The notes: generated from the letters alone by a model not told the origin. Numbered from the stretch's first letter, positions 42,112-50,899 are shown. The stretch is DNA of 64,000 nucleotides from Dyella sp. OK004 (GCF_900114495.1 NZ_FOZI01000006.1:88369-152368); one strand, 5' to 3'. Program-made: numbers and translations.

Positions 42112-42735
42112 TTAAAGGCGCAGCGAGATCTGCGCGGTACCGGGTTCGTCCGGCATCAGGCGCCGGGTGAAGCCCAGCTCCTTGCACAGCTCGAGCATCG
42201 GGCGGTTTTCCTGCAGAACATAGCCCCAGATCTCCGACAAACCACGGCGGCGGCAATCGTCGACCAAGCGCTGCAGTAGCAGCGCGCCCAGACCGAGGCG
42301 GGTCCAGTCCTGCTCCACCAGCACCGAGAACTCGGCGCTGTCGGCTGCCTCATCCACGTAGATGCGGCCCACGCCGCGCATCTCGGCCGGCCGCTCTGAC
42401 TCGTCCATCAGCACATAAGCGGTCTCGATCTGCGGATCGATGCGGCACAGGCGCTGCGCCATCGGCGCCGGCAGTTCCGACATGGCATGCAGGAAGCGGC
42501 GTCGGATGTCCTCAGGCGACAGCCGCCTGAAGCAGCGTTGCAGGGCGGCGACGTCACCCGGCTCGATGGTGCGCAGGCACAACTCGCGTCCGTCGCGAGT
42601 CGTCACCTGCTCGCCCTTGGCCGGGGCGGTGGCCGTGGTGAGCTGGGGCCGGCCAAAGCGCTCGCGGCTGCGCGGTGGCAGTGGGCGCTTGGTGGCGTTG
42701 GCGAGATCGGAGAGAGGGATCATGAGCATGTCCAT
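42112..42735 (-). CDS. GNAT family N-acetyltransferase
   Basis: Up to 207 residues. The GNAT core lies at about 48-205: LRTIEPGDVAALQRCFRRLSPEDIRRRFL (N-terminal region shared with Pat/YfiQ-type acyltransferase domains), SVLVEQDWTRLGLGALLLQRLVDDCRRRG with the acetyl-CoA loop, and NRPMLELCKELGF. The first 40 residues are basic and low in conservation. Start could be ATG 42735 or 42723; neither has a clear ribosome site. The substrate is unknown; protein acetylation is possible from the resemblance to Pat C-terminal domains. Confidence 0.8.
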   Translation of the reverse strand: MDMLMIPLSDLANATKRPLPPRSRERFGRPQLTTATAPAKGEQVTTRDGRELCLRTIEPGDVAALQRCFRRLSPEDIRRRFLHAMSELPAPMAQRLCRIDPQIETAYVLMDESERPAEMRGVGRIYVDEAADSAEFSVLVEQDWTRLGLGALLLQRLVDDCRRRGLSEIWGYVLQENRPMLELCKELGFTRRLMPDEPGTAQISLRL

Positions 42736-42936
42736 ACTTTACCGTACTGTGTGCAGTGCAGCATGAATGAAGCCCCACGGTTTAGCCCTATTTCATGCGG
42801 CTTTGCGACGCAGTCCGTGCCCGCGATGTTGCGGCCCCGCATGGTTCGGCAGCCCGGCCGGGGCAGACAGCGCCGGACCCGGCCGTCAGAATGCTCCACC
42901 CGGCCGTCGGCCGGCGTCAGCAGGGAGTGAACGGCG

Positions 42937-43320
42937 ATGGGCAAGACAGGCAAGGGCCTCACGGTGAAGCAGCTGGAAGCGCTCTGCGGGCATTGGCCAG
43001 GGGTTACCCGCGACATCAAGTGGGGCGCAGACCTGGTGTTTAGCGTCGGCGGCAAGATGTTCGTGGTCACCCCGGCAGATGGCTCGGAAGGCGGTCGCTT
43101 CTCCCTCAAGGTTGCCGACGAGCGCTTTCTGGAGCTTACCGACCAGCCCGGCATGGCGCCGTCGCCGTACTTGGCGCGGGCGCACTGGATCGCGGTCATC
43201 GAGCCGCGGCGCTTCGACACGCCCGAACTGGAGGCGCTCGTCCGCGCCTCCTACACCCTGGTGCGCTCCAAACTCACCAAGAAACTGCAGGCCGAACTGG
43301 CACAACTGCCGCCAACCTGA
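42937..43320 (+). CDS. MmcQ/YjbR family protein
   Basis: A 127-residue protein of the double-wing YjbR fold. Typical segments: PGVTRDIKWGADLVFSVGGKMFVV, RFSLKVADERFLELTDQPGMAPSPYLARAHWIAV and a C-terminal helix with YTLVRSKLTKKLQAEL. Family members are said to bind DNA but the role is unclear. GGAG lies eight bases before ATG 42937. It is followed 31 bases later by the VOC gene on the same strand, probably one unit. Confidence 0.85.
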   Translation: MGKTGKGLTVKQLEALCGHWPGVTRDIKWGADLVFSVGGKMFVVTPADGSEGGRFSLKVADERFLELTDQPGMAPSPYLARAHWIAVIEPRRFDTPELEALVRASYTLVRSKLTKKLQAELAQLPPT

Positions 43321-43351
43321 TCCCACCGGTCTAATCCAACTCGGAGCACTC

Positions 43352-43741
43352 ATGAAGCAACATATTGGCGGCCTCGCCCTGGTCGTGGCCGACTACGACG
43401 AGGCGATCGCCTGGTACACGCGCGTACTCGGTTTTGAATTGCTGGAAGACACCAAGCTGGGCGAAGACAAGCGCTGGGTGCTGCTGGCACCGCCCGGCTC
43501 GCAGGAAACACGCTTGCTGTTGGCGAAGGCCGCCACATCCGAGCAACAGGCCAGCGTCGGCAACCAGGCCGGTGGCCGGGTCTTCCTGTTCCTGCATACC
43601 GACGATTTCTGGCGCGACTACCGGCGCATGCAGGCGGCTGGCGCCGTGTTCTGCGAAGAACCGCGCGAAGAGGTCTATGGCACCGTGGTGGTGTTCCAGG
43701 ACTTGTACGGCAACAAGTGGGACTTGCTGCAGCGCAAGTGA
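43352..43741 (+). CDS. VOC/glyoxalase family protein
   Basis: A 129-residue vicinal-oxygen-chelate protein. Pattern: HIGGLALVVADYDEAIAWYTRVLGFELLEDT, RWVLLAPPGSQETRLLLAKA, then FVFLHTDDFWRDYRRM-like and VVVFQDLYGNKWDLLQ, with metal-ligand positions at H4, E52-region and the final strand. It belongs to the glyoxalase/bleomycin-resistance group; the substrate is unknown. GGAG precedes ATG 43352. Its stop abuts the convergent CDF transporter stop at 43743. Confidence 0.85.
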   Translation: MKQHIGGLALVVADYDEAIAWYTRVLGFELLEDTKLGEDKRWVLLAPPGSQETRLLLAKAATSEQQASVGNQAGGRVFLFLHTDDFWRDYRRMQAAGAVFCEEPREEVYGTVVVFQDLYGNKWDLLQRK

Positions 43742-43742
43742 T

Positions 43743-44651
43743 TCAGTCGGTCAGGTCCGGCTCGAAGAAACTCCACAGCACATCCGGAAACTGCGCCTTC
43801 ATCGCGCGCTCCACTGCGTTGATGTTGTGGATCAGCGTGCGGTTGTCCACCGTAGGATTCATGCGGGCCTTGACCGACACCATCACGTCGGGGCCCAGCT
43901 GCAACGTGATCAGGTTGAGTACCACTTCCACCTCGGGGCGCGCGTTGAGAAAGCTCAATAGCTCCTCGCGACGGCGCGGCTCGACGCCCTGGCCGATCAA
44001 CAGTGCTTTCACTTCCACCGCCACGGCGATGGCGACCACCACCAGCAGTACGCCGATAGCAATCGTGCCAAGCGCATCGAACACTAGGTTGCCGGTAAGG
44101 ATGGTTGCCAACACCGCGAGCAGCGCCAGGGCCAGGCCGAGCAGGGCGGCCATGTCTTCGCCGAAGATCACCAGCAGTTCGCTCGAACGCGTCTCGCGGA
44201 ACCACTGCCACAGGCTGCGGCCTTCGCGCGCCTTGTTCACTTCCTGCATGCAGCCGCGCATGGAAATGCCTTCCATGACGAGACCGAACACCAGCACGCC
44301 CACCGCCAGCCACGGCCGCTGCAACGGCTCGGGCGAGCCGAGCTTGTGCACGCCTTCGTAGATCGAGAACACACCGCCCACACTGAACAACAGGATCGCC
44401 ACCAGGAACGACCAGAAATATAGCGCGCGTCCCCATCCCAGTGGGTATTCCTCGGTCGGCGCGCGCCGTGCCTGGCGCATACCGAACAACAGCAGGCCTT
44501 GATTGCCACAATCAGCCAGCGAATGCACCGCCTCGGCCAACATGGCGCTGGAACCCGTGAGAATCGCCGCCGCGAGCTTGCTGACGAAAATGGCGAAGTT
44601 GGCGCCGAGCGCGAGCAGGATCGCCTTCGTCGAATTGGCGTGGCCGGACAT
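43743..44651 (-). CDS. Cation diffusion facilitator (zinc transporter-like)
   Basis: A 302-residue inner-membrane CDF transporter with six helices and a C-terminal cytoplasmic domain (about 215-302). Metal-site residues are seen as AEAVHSLADCGNQ (H and D of helix 2) and ELLVIFGEDMAALLGLALAL (helix 5 D). It resembles the ZnT9/TMEM163-type branch rather than ZitB. Likely exports Zn2+ or a related divalent metal by proton exchange; specificity is not certain. It is convergent with the VOC gene. Confidence 0.88.
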   Translation of the reverse strand: MSGHANSTKAILLALGANFAIFVSKLAAAILTGSSAMLAEAVHSLADCGNQGLLLFGMRQARRAPTEEYPLGWGRALYFWSFLVAILLFSVGGVFSIYEGVHKLGSPEPLQRPWLAVGVLVFGLVMEGISMRGCMQEVNKAREGRSLWQWFRETRSSELLVIFGEDMAALLGLALALLAVLATILTGNLVFDALGTIAIGVLLVVVAIAVAVEVKALLIGQGVEPRRREELLSFLNARPEVEVVLNLITLQLGPDVMVSVKARMNPTVDNRTLIHNINAVERAMKAQFPDVLWSFFEPDLTD

Positions 44652-44703
44652 CGAGTTCCTTTCCTTGAAACAGTGCGTGTCAAATCATGCCCGGCGGGCA
44701 GAC

Positions 44704-45216
44704 TCAGCGGATACCCACGCCCAGGCCAACGCCGAAGTGCACATTGTTCTTGCCGCTATCCATCTCGCTGGCCGTCCACACATGCGATTGCCCCACGCCG
44801 ACCAGCGGGAACACATAGCTGGCCTCGCCAACTTTGCCCGCACGGCTGCCGGTAAGGCGGCCCTGCACGGTCATCAAGGCGCCGTCCGGGTAATTCAGCG
44901 GCTCGACGAAGCCCGGCATGATCGCGATAAAGCGGCCGGTGCCGCTGTCGCCAGCCTTGGGCCGTTGCGAGCCATCCAATGGGAAAGCCAGCATTTCGAT
45001 CTCGCTGCGATCGGCCAGCGTATGCACAGACACGATGCGGCCGCCCCAGACCACATCGGCATTGGCATAACGCTCGGGCGCCTCGGCCACATTGAACGGC
45101 GCGGCGGCGATGGTGCCGGTGGCCTTGTAGATGGGCGCCGGCGCACAAGCCGCGAGCCACAGCAGCGAAGCGGGCAGGGCCGCGCGAAGGAGTGATTTGG
45201 CAAGGAAGGCGCGCAT
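44704..45216 (-). CDS. Slp family outer-membrane lipoprotein
   Basis: A 170-residue lipoprotein (signal about 1-24, lipobox LAAC) of the Slp/YeaY family. Key segments: APAPIYKATGTIAAAPFNVAEAPERYANADVVWGGRIVSVH, ADRSEIEMLAFPLDGSQRPK and GRFIAIMPGFVEPLNYPDGALMTVQGRLTG. Slp stabilises the outer membrane under carbon starvation or stationary phase in E. coli. Start ATG 45216 gives a normal signal peptide; an upstream ATG (45252) would place twelve polar residues before it. A REP-like hairpin follows on the far side. Confidence 0.9.
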   Translation of the reverse strand: MRAFLAKSLLRAALPASLLWLAACAPAPIYKATGTIAAAPFNVAEAPERYANADVVWGGRIVSVHTLADRSEIEMLAFPLDGSQRPKAGDSGTGRFIAIMPGFVEPLNYPDGALMTVQGRLTGSRAGKVGEASYVFPLVGVGQSHVWTASEMDSGKNNVHFGVGLGVGIR

Positions 45217-45293
45217 GATCGATCTCCGGTTCGCTTTATCGAGGGACGACACACAAAGCTTAGCCTCCGCCGCACACGTGCGGTAGACGCCCT

Positions 45294-45320
45294 GTAGGAG
45301 CGCACCCCGTGCGCTCCTAC
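45294..45320. repeat. REP-like perfect hairpin, GTAGGAGCGCAC type
   Basis: GTAGGAGCGCAC (45294-45305), three-base loop CCC, GTGCGCTCCTAC (45309-45320): a perfect 12-bp stem. It is one of two near-identical copies in the window (the other at 55140) and matches the ends of the element at 16159. It lies between the slp start and rlmJ stop. Confidence 0.75.
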
Positions 45321-45327
45321 CTATCAG

Positions 45328-46215
45328 TCAGCTGGCGGTGGAATCTGCCATGAGCCAGTCCAGATGCCAGGTGGCCGGACGTTCTTTCGACAGCAGGCGA
45401 CTCATGGCGCGCAAGGGTTCGCGCAATGCTTCGTCCAGCTTCCACGGCGCGTTGAGAATCACCATGCCCGAGCCGTTGAGGCGCAGCGGCGAGTCGTCAG
45501 GATGCACCAGCAACTCGGCGCGCAGCACGCGGCGCGCGCCGCAGCGTTGCGCCCAGCGCAGGAACGGTTGCACCTGGCTGCGCTGCTTGATCGGATACCA
45601 CACCGCGTAGACGCCCGTCGGCCAGCGCAGTAGCGCTGCCTTCAAGGTCTGCTCGATGACGCGGTATTCCGCTTCCTGCGCTTCATAGGGCGGATCGATC
45701 AGCACCAGTCCGCGCTTTTCCTTCGGCGGCAGCAACGCCTTCAAAGCTTCATAACCATTGCGCTCATGCACGTGCACTCGCTGGTCGTTGCGGAACAGTT
45801 CGCGCAGGCGTGTCGCTTCTTCGGGGTGCAGTTCGCATAGCTGTGCACTGTCTTCCGCGCGCATGGCGTTGGCTGCCTGCAAGGGTGAGCCCGGATAGAG
45901 CTTCAGCCCGTCCTGGTTGCCGGGCAGGTCGAGGATCGCGTCCAGCCAGCGCCGCAGCAGCGGCGGCAGGGCGCCAGCCTGGGCGCCATCGGTCTGGTAC
46001 ATGTCGGGAAACAGCAGCCGCACGATGCCGTCTTTGTACTCGCCGGTCTTGCCGGCCTCGACGCCGTCCAGTGCATAGCAGCCGCTGCCGGCGTGGGTGT
46101 CGATCACGCAGAAGGGGGTGGGCTTGGCTTGCAGGGCTTCGATCAGCGCGAGCAGGACGGTGTGTTTGAGGACGTCGGCGAAGTTGCCGGCGTGGTAGGC
46201 GTGGCGGTAATTCAT
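45328..46215 (-). CDS. rlmJ: 23S rRNA (adenine-N6)-methyltransferase RlmJ
   Basis: A 295-residue cytoplasmic enzyme that methylates A2030 of 23S rRNA. It opens MNYRHAYHAGNFADVLKHTVLLALIEALQAK, the RlmJ signature, has the substrate-site motif LVLIDPPYEAQEAEY (DPPY catalytic tetrad), and ends NAPWKLDEALREPL. Length matches E. coli RlmJ. Single gene; a repeat-filled gap of 507 bases separates it from the divergent copper operon. Confidence 0.96.
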   Translation of the reverse strand: MNYRHAYHAGNFADVLKHTVLLALIEALQAKPTPFCVIDTHAGSGCYALDGVEAGKTGEYKDGIVRLLFPDMYQTDGAQAGALPPLLRRWLDAILDLPGNQDGLKLYPGSPLQAANAMRAEDSAQLCELHPEEATRLRELFRNDQRVHVHERNGYEALKALLPPKEKRGLVLIDPPYEAQEAEYRVIEQTLKAALLRWPTGVYAVWYPIKQRSQVQPFLRWAQRCGARRVLRAELLVHPDDSPLRLNGSGMVILNAPWKLDEALREPLRAMSRLLSKERPATWHLDWLMADSTAS

Positions 46216-46293
46216 GGGGGGCTGCTGCGCCTGGGAGGGTTGGCAATTATAGGTTGCGTTTGGGGGTGGGTGCTCGAGACGACCTTTCGTGCT

Positions 46294-46635
46294 TCGTCAT
46301 CCCTGCGTAGGCAGGGATCCAGTAGTGGTGCGCTCGGTTGTTGCGCCTGTGTGCCCTGGCTCGCCTGCCGCGGGCTTCCGAACCGCTGCCGCGGTCCGGG
46401 TCACTTTCTCTTTGCTGGCCCAAAGAGAAAGTAACCAAAGAGAAATGGCCTGAGAGCAGGCGGTGTGCTTTGTAGCTACGCATCTTCCAGTGTCAGACGT
46501 CGGGATCGTTTTCTTTAGGGCCTTTGCTGGCACATAGGTCCCGTTACCGACTAGCTTCGCATCGCCTAATGCAGCAGTGCTCCCTCCCCTGCTCGCAGGG
46601 GAGGGCTGGGGAGGGGTGGTGGGTGCTCGGCTTGC
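46294..46635 (+). repeat. Modular repeat, copy B, plus polypurine repeat
   Basis: Order: GTCATCCCTGCGTAGGCAGGGATCC repeat (46295-46320), CCTGGCTCGCCTGCCGCGGG module, core ACTTTCTCTTTG (46403-46414), loop CTGGCC, CAAAGAGAAAGT (46421-46432), third arm, hairpin GCCTG-AGAG-CAGGC, tail to about 46518, then the second family CCCTCCCCTGC/GCAGGGGAGGG (about 46574-46600) with a GTGGGTGCTCGG end at 46635. With copy A it defines the full architecture. It lies between rlmJ and copL. Confidence 0.88.
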
Positions 46636-46686
46636 CGTTTCTAGTGAAACGCAAGCCGCTGCATTCGCATGGAGCCACCTCCAGAG

Positions 46687-46716
46687 TTGTTCGGGTTGGC
46701 GCAGGCTGGCTATGCT
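46687..46716 (+). promoter_or_regulatory. Candidate promoter of the copper operon
   Basis: TATGCT (46711-46716) with TTGTTC (46687-46692) 18 bases upstream. The -10 ends six bases before the copL ATG at 46723, with no ribosome site between, so a leaderless start is plausible. The copper-responsive regulator is not in the window. Confidence 0.35.
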
Positions 46717-46722
46717 CACCTT

Positions 46723-47088
46723 ATGCCCCGCCGTTTCCTCCCGCATCTGCGTCGCCGTCGCCTGCCTTTGGTGCTGGCGCTGTGTGCGTGGTTGATGTTG
46801 GTGGGGATGGCGTGGGCGCAGGGTGGTTGCTGTGATGAGCCGGCTGGCGGCGCGACTGTGATGTCGATGGATGGTCACGCTGGCATGCATGGCATAGATC
46901 ATCATGGGGATCATCCGATGAGTCATGCGGCGGGTGATTGCGCCTGTACGCATGCGCCGGCAACGCTGCCTGGTGTGCCGGCTCTTGCTGCTTCGTCGGT
47001 CTTGCCGCGAGCGCAGGGATTGCCGCAGCCGCGAAACGATATGCCGCAACCGGCAAGCAGACCTCCTTTAAGGCCTCCGGCCGCCTGA
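46723..47088 (+). CDS. copL: CopL-like copper-operon leader protein
   Basis: A 121-residue protein with a signal-peptide-like helix (about 15-32, PLVLALCAWLMLVGMAWA) followed by a Cys/His/Met-rich stretch (GGCCDEPAGG, MSMDGHAGMHGIDHHGDHPMSHAAGDCACTH). It sits directly before copA, in the position of Xanthomonas CopL, a small metal-binding protein required for copper-induced expression of copAB. The region after about residue 85 is Pro/Arg-rich. Start ATG 46723 is in the right place for the candidate leaderless promoter; the upstream in-frame ATG at 46669 precedes it with no domain. Function by position and composition, not by close sequence match. Confidence 0.65.
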   Translation: MPRRFLPHLRRRRLPLVLALCAWLMLVGMAWAQGGCCDEPAGGATVMSMDGHAGMHGIDHHGDHPMSHAAGDCACTHAPATLPGVPALAASSVLPRAQGLPQPRNDMPQPASRPPLRPPAA

Positions 47089-47169
47089 TTTCCGTAGCGT
47101 TGCGGCCGGGTTTGTTTCGGCCGTCTTCCCCTGCTCGTGTGGCAGGTGTGTGCATGACGGAGTCATTTC

Positions 47170-48888
47170 ATGAATAAGCAGGATCCCCGCGGCATCTATT
47201 TGCCGCGTCGGCAGTTCGTGCAGGGTCTGGTGTTGGGCGGTGTGGCCGCCGGGCTGGGTTTGTGGCGCGGCAGTGCATTCGCACAGGCAGCAGCGACGCC
47301 ACGCGCTGAGTTGAGCGGCAATCATTTTGAACTGGAGATCGGTGAGCTGCCGGTGGATTACACCGGGCGCAAGCGCATCGCCACCGTGGTTAATGGTCAA
47401 TTGCCGGCGCCGCTATTGCGCTGGCGCCAGGGCGAGACGGTGACTTTGCGCGTGCGCAATCGTCTCGCGGTAACCAGTTCCATCCATTGGCACGGCATCA
47501 TCCTGCCGGCGGATATGGATGGCGTGCCGGGTGTGAGTTTCGAAGGCATTCCGCCCGGTGGCGAATATCTCTATCGCTTCACCGTGAATCAGGCGGGCAC
47601 GTATTGGTATCACAGCCATTCGCGCTTCCAGGAGCAGGTCGGGCTGTATGGCCCCATCGTGATTGAGCCACGCGATGGTGAGCGCCATCCCGCGCAACGC
47701 GACTACACGATTCTGCTGAGCGAGTGGACGGATACCGATCCCGAGCGGATCTACGCCAACCTCAAGAAACAGAGCGACTACTACAACATTGGCAAGCAGA
47801 CCGCCGGCGATTTTCTGCGCGATGCGCGGCGTCAGGGTTTATCGCAGGCGCTCGCCGAGCGGCGCATGTGGCAGCAGATGCGCATGGACCCGAGCGATCT
47901 GGCCGACGTCTCCGCCATGACCTACACCTATCTCGCAAACGGGCACGCGCCGGCCGGCAACTGGACCGGCCTGTTCAACGCAGGCGAAAAGGTGCGGCTG
48001 CGCTTTATCAACGGCTCGTCGATGACCTTCTTCGACGTGCGCATTCCCGGTTTGAAGATGACCGTGGTCGCTGCGGACGGTCAGCCGGTGGAGCCGGTGA
48101 GCGTCGACGAGTTCCGCATCGGCACGGCAGAGACTTATGACGTGATCGTCGAGCCTTCAGCCGACCGTGCATGGACCATCTTCGCGCAAAGCATGGACCG
48201 CACCGGCTACGCACGCGCCACGCTGGCGCCGCGCGTCGGCATGGTTGCGGAGGTGCCGCCGCTCGATCCACGTCCGCTGCTGAGCATGGGCGACATGATG
48301 GGCTCGATGTCGCACGGCGGCATGGGCCATGACATGGCCGGCATGGATCATGCGGCGATGGGGCACACCATGGGTGCGTCCATGCAGCCGCTGAAGACTG
48401 GCGTAGAAGTGGACATGCGCGTGCCGCAACCACGCACCAATCTCGACGATCCCGGCGTCGGCCTACGCAACACCGGTCGGCGCGCGTTGACCTATGCTGA
48501 TCTGCACGCCATCGACGCGCCGATCTCTCCGCGCGTGGACCGCGATATGACGCTACGCCTCACAGGCAATATGGAGCGCTATCTGTGGTCCTTCGACGGC
48601 ACGCGTTTCTCCAACGCGGAACCGTTGCGGCTGAAGTATGGCGAGCATGTGCGGATCACCCTGGTGAATGACACCATGATGACCCACCCCATCCATCTGC
48701 ATGGCATGTGGAGCGAGCTGGAAAATCCGCACGGCGAATTCCAGGTGCGCAAGCACACGCTGGTGGTGCAGCCCGCGCAACAAATCAGCTATCGGGTAAG
48801 CGCCGATGCGCTGGGGCGCTGGGCCTATCACTGCCATCTGCTCTACCACATGGAAGCGGGCATGTTCCGCGAAGTGGTGGTGGCATGA
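47170..48888 (+). CDS. copA: Multicopper oxidase CopA (copper resistance)
   Basis: A 572-residue periplasmic oxidase exported by Tat: the twin-arginine motif RRQFVQG lies at 13-19. All copper-site motifs are readable: SSIHWHGIILP, YWYHSHSRFQEQ, HPIHLHGMWSE and HCHLLYHMEAGM. Between domains 2 and 3 is a Met/His-rich insert (MGDMMGSMSHGGMGHDMAGMDHAAMGHTM), the CopA copper-binding repeat type. It oxidises Cu(I) in the periplasm. The stop overlaps the copB ATG by ATGA. It starts 81 bases after the copL stop. Confidence 0.95.
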   Translation: MNKQDPRGIYLPRRQFVQGLVLGGVAAGLGLWRGSAFAQAAATPRAELSGNHFELEIGELPVDYTGRKRIATVVNGQLPAPLLRWRQGETVTLRVRNRLAVTSSIHWHGIILPADMDGVPGVSFEGIPPGGEYLYRFTVNQAGTYWYHSHSRFQEQVGLYGPIVIEPRDGERHPAQRDYTILLSEWTDTDPERIYANLKKQSDYYNIGKQTAGDFLRDARRQGLSQALAERRMWQQMRMDPSDLADVSAMTYTYLANGHAPAGNWTGLFNAGEKVRLRFINGSSMTFFDVRIPGLKMTVVAADGQPVEPVSVDEFRIGTAETYDVIVEPSADRAWTIFAQSMDRTGYARATLAPRVGMVAEVPPLDPRPLLSMGDMMGSMSHGGMGHDMAGMDHAAMGHTMGASMQPLKTGVEVDMRVPQPRTNLDDPGVGLRNTGRRALTYADLHAIDAPISPRVDRDMTLRLTGNMERYLWSFDGTRFSNAEPLRLKYGEHVRITLVNDTMMTHPIHLHGMWSELENPHGEFQVRKHTLVVQPAQQISYRVSADALGRWAYHCHLLYHMEAGMFREVVVA

Positions 48889-49865
48889 GCCGGATAACCA
48901 TGAGCATCGCTGCCTTGTGCCTGGCCATATCAGGACATGCTGCTGCGCAGGACACGATGGCGGGGCATGAGCACCATCACGCGGAGACCCCGCCGGCCAA
49001 GAAGAAAACTGCTACGCACGAGCACATGTCGCACGACGGTATGGATATGCAAGGCGTGCCCGGCATGGAGCAGGCGAAGCCGGAAGCTACCGCGCCGATA
49101 GCAGACCACGCTGGGCATGCGATGGATAGGCCTGCTCCATCGGTGTTGCCGCCGAACGGGCACATTCCGCCACCGCCGCCCGCGACGCAGTTGGGCGCTA
49201 TGTCACCCGAGCACATGTCCGACATGATGCAGATGGACGATCTTGCCCACCGCGGCATGTGGCTGTTCGATCGCCTCGAACGGACGCGTAGCATCCGCGG
49301 CGACTACGCCACGGCCTGGCAGGCCGAAGGCTGGTGGGGCGGCGACATCGATCGCGTATGGCTGCGCACCGAAGGCGAGCGCAGCAACGAAGGTACGCGT
49401 GATGCGCGTGCCGAAGTGCTATGGGGCCACGCCTGGAGTACGTTCTGGGACTGGCAGCTCGGCGTGCGCCACGATTTCGGGCAGGGGCCGAACCGGCAAT
49501 GGCTGGCTGCCGGTGTGCAAGGATTGGCGCCGTACTGGTTCGAAACCCAGGCGACGTTCTACGCCGGGCCGCAGGGCAGAACCGCCTTGCGACTGGAAGC
49601 CAGCTACGACCTGCGTTTCACTCAGCGGCTGATTCTCGCGCCGGAGCTGGAGCTGAATTTCTACGGCAAGGACGACCCGCGTCGCGGTATTCGCTCGGGC
49701 CTGTCCGACATGGAGGCCGGTCTGCGCCTTCGCTACGAGTTCAGCCGCCGCTTCGCACCGTATGTCGGCGTGAACTGGACACGGCGCTTCACGGGTCGCG
49801 ACATGCTTGGCGATGAATCTGCACGTGAAACCACCTGGGTTGCCGGCGTCCGGCTTTGGTTCTGA
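48885..49865 (+). CDS. copB: Copper resistance outer membrane protein CopB
   Basis: A 326-residue outer-membrane protein with a signal peptide (about 1-22, AAAQ). The region about 25-100 is Met/His-rich (TMAGHEHHHAE, MSHDGMDMQGVPGMEQ) for copper binding; residues 120-326 form a beta-barrel with family segments MWLFDRLERTRSIRGDYATAWQAEGWWGGDIDRVWLRTEGERS, SYDLRFTQRLILAPELELNFYGKDD and YVGVNWTRRFTG near the C-terminus. It starts four bases inside the copA stop (coupled translation). Confidence 0.92.
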   Translation: MSRITMSIAALCLAISGHAAAQDTMAGHEHHHAETPPAKKKTATHEHMSHDGMDMQGVPGMEQAKPEATAPIADHAGHAMDRPAPSVLPPNGHIPPPPPATQLGAMSPEHMSDMMQMDDLAHRGMWLFDRLERTRSIRGDYATAWQAEGWWGGDIDRVWLRTEGERSNEGTRDARAEVLWGHAWSTFWDWQLGVRHDFGQGPNRQWLAAGVQGLAPYWFETQATFYAGPQGRTALRLEASYDLRFTQRLILAPELELNFYGKDDPRRGIRSGLSDMEAGLRLRYEFSRRFAPYVGVNWTRRFTGRDMLGDESARETTWVAGVRLWF

Positions 49866-49874
49866 GGAGTGATC

Positions 49875-50465
49875 ATGAAAACGTTCAAGATGCTGCTTGT
49901 TCTTGCCCTGCTGGTGCTGATCGTTACTGCAGGCTTTGTCGCTTCCGGAGTTTATGACATCGGTGCCGACAAACCGCACTGGTCGCTCACCGAGAAATTG
50001 GTGGGTGCTTTGCGCGATCGTTCAATCGCCCGCCAATCCGCGGGCATCGTGGTGCCCGACCTGGACGATCCCGCGCGCATCCGCAGCGGCGCACGCCGCT
50101 ATGCCGAAATGTGCGCGGCCTGCCACCTCACTCCCGGTATGCGCAGCACTGAGTTGCGCGAGGGGTTGTATCCGCAGCCGCCGGATCTTGCACGGCATGG
50201 TGTGCATGACCCGGCGCAGGCGTTCTGGGCGATCAAGCACGGTATCAAGATGAGTGCGATGCCGGCGTGGGGGCGCAGTCATGACGATGCGGCGATCTGG
50301 GAGATGGTGGCGTTTGTGAAGCGGTTGCCGGAACTGGATGAGGCGGGGTTTGAGGGGTTGGCGGGGATGGCGGGGGATGATGGGCATGGGATGCATCATG
50401 ACGATGATGATCATCCGGCGGGGGCGGCTTCTGTGCCTGATGGGGATGCTGATCACGCGCACTGA
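49875..50465 (+). CDS. c-type cytochrome in the copper operon
   Basis: A 196-residue exported cytochrome with one haem motif CAACH (about 80-84) and a candidate axial methionine in MSAMPAWG. An N-terminal helix anchors it (about 6-26). The tail (about 155-196) is an Asp/His-rich stretch (DDGHGMHHDDDDHPAG) suited to binding metal. Start ATG 49875 with GGAG six bases upstream is preferred over GTG 49869. It follows copB by nine bases, so it belongs to the copper operon, possibly taking electrons from CopA. Confidence 0.82.
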   Translation: MKTFKMLLVLALLVLIVTAGFVASGVYDIGADKPHWSLTEKLVGALRDRSIARQSAGIVVPDLDDPARIRSGARRYAEMCAACHLTPGMRSTELREGLYPQPPDLARHGVHDPAQAFWAIKHGIKMSAMPAWGRSHDDAAIWEMVAFVKRLPELDEAGFEGLAGMAGDDGHGMHHDDDDHPAGAASVPDGDADHAH

Positions 50466-50527
50466 TGCGCTGGTTTTTCTCTCTCCCTCCGGGAGAAGAT
50501 TAGGCCCTCGCGATATCGCTTCTACAT

Positions 50528-50825
50528 CGTCATTCCGGCGAAGGCCGGAATCCAGAGTGGTGCGCTCCGGTTTTAGCGTCTGCGTGCCCTGGCTCGCCTG
50601 CCGCGGGCTTCCGAACCGCAGCCGCGGCTCGGGTCACTTTCTCTTTGCTGGCCCAAAGAGAAAGTAACCAAAGAGAAATGGCCTGAGAGCAGGCGGTGCG
50701 CTCCGTAGCCATGCTGTTTCCAGTGTCAGAAGTCGGGATGGTTTTCTTCTAGGTCGGCCCTCATCGAAGCGCCACATCTCCCTCTCCCCTCCGGGAAGAG
50801 GGTTGGGGTGAGGGGTGGGTGCTCG
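50528..50825 (+). repeat. Modular repeat, copy C, plus CCCTCTCCCC repeat
   Basis: GTCATTCCGGCGAAGGCCGGAATCC-type repeat (50529-50555), CCTGGCTCGCCTGCCGCGGG module, core ACTTTCTCTTTG (50636-50647), CTGGCC, CAAAGAGAAAGT (50654-50665), hairpin GCCTG-AGAG-CAGGC, tail to about 50750 (GGGATGGTTTTCTTC), then CGAAGCGCCACATCTCCCTC with GGTTGGGGTGAGGGGTGGGTGCTCGG (50775-50825). This joined form is shared in inverted orientation with copy F. Confidence 0.85.
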
Positions 50826-50899
50826 GTGCAGCGTCGCTACTTCGCAGGCTTTTTCACTGCACCTTCGTCATCGCTGCATCTAGAAACTTCGAGAAAGGA

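Noticed and set aside
46093..46434. Short frames ending GHFLFAGPKRK or beginning VTFSLGQQRESD in the repeats
   Set aside because: They recur only because the repeat recurs; reading frame and length are not conserved, so they are not treated as a protein family.
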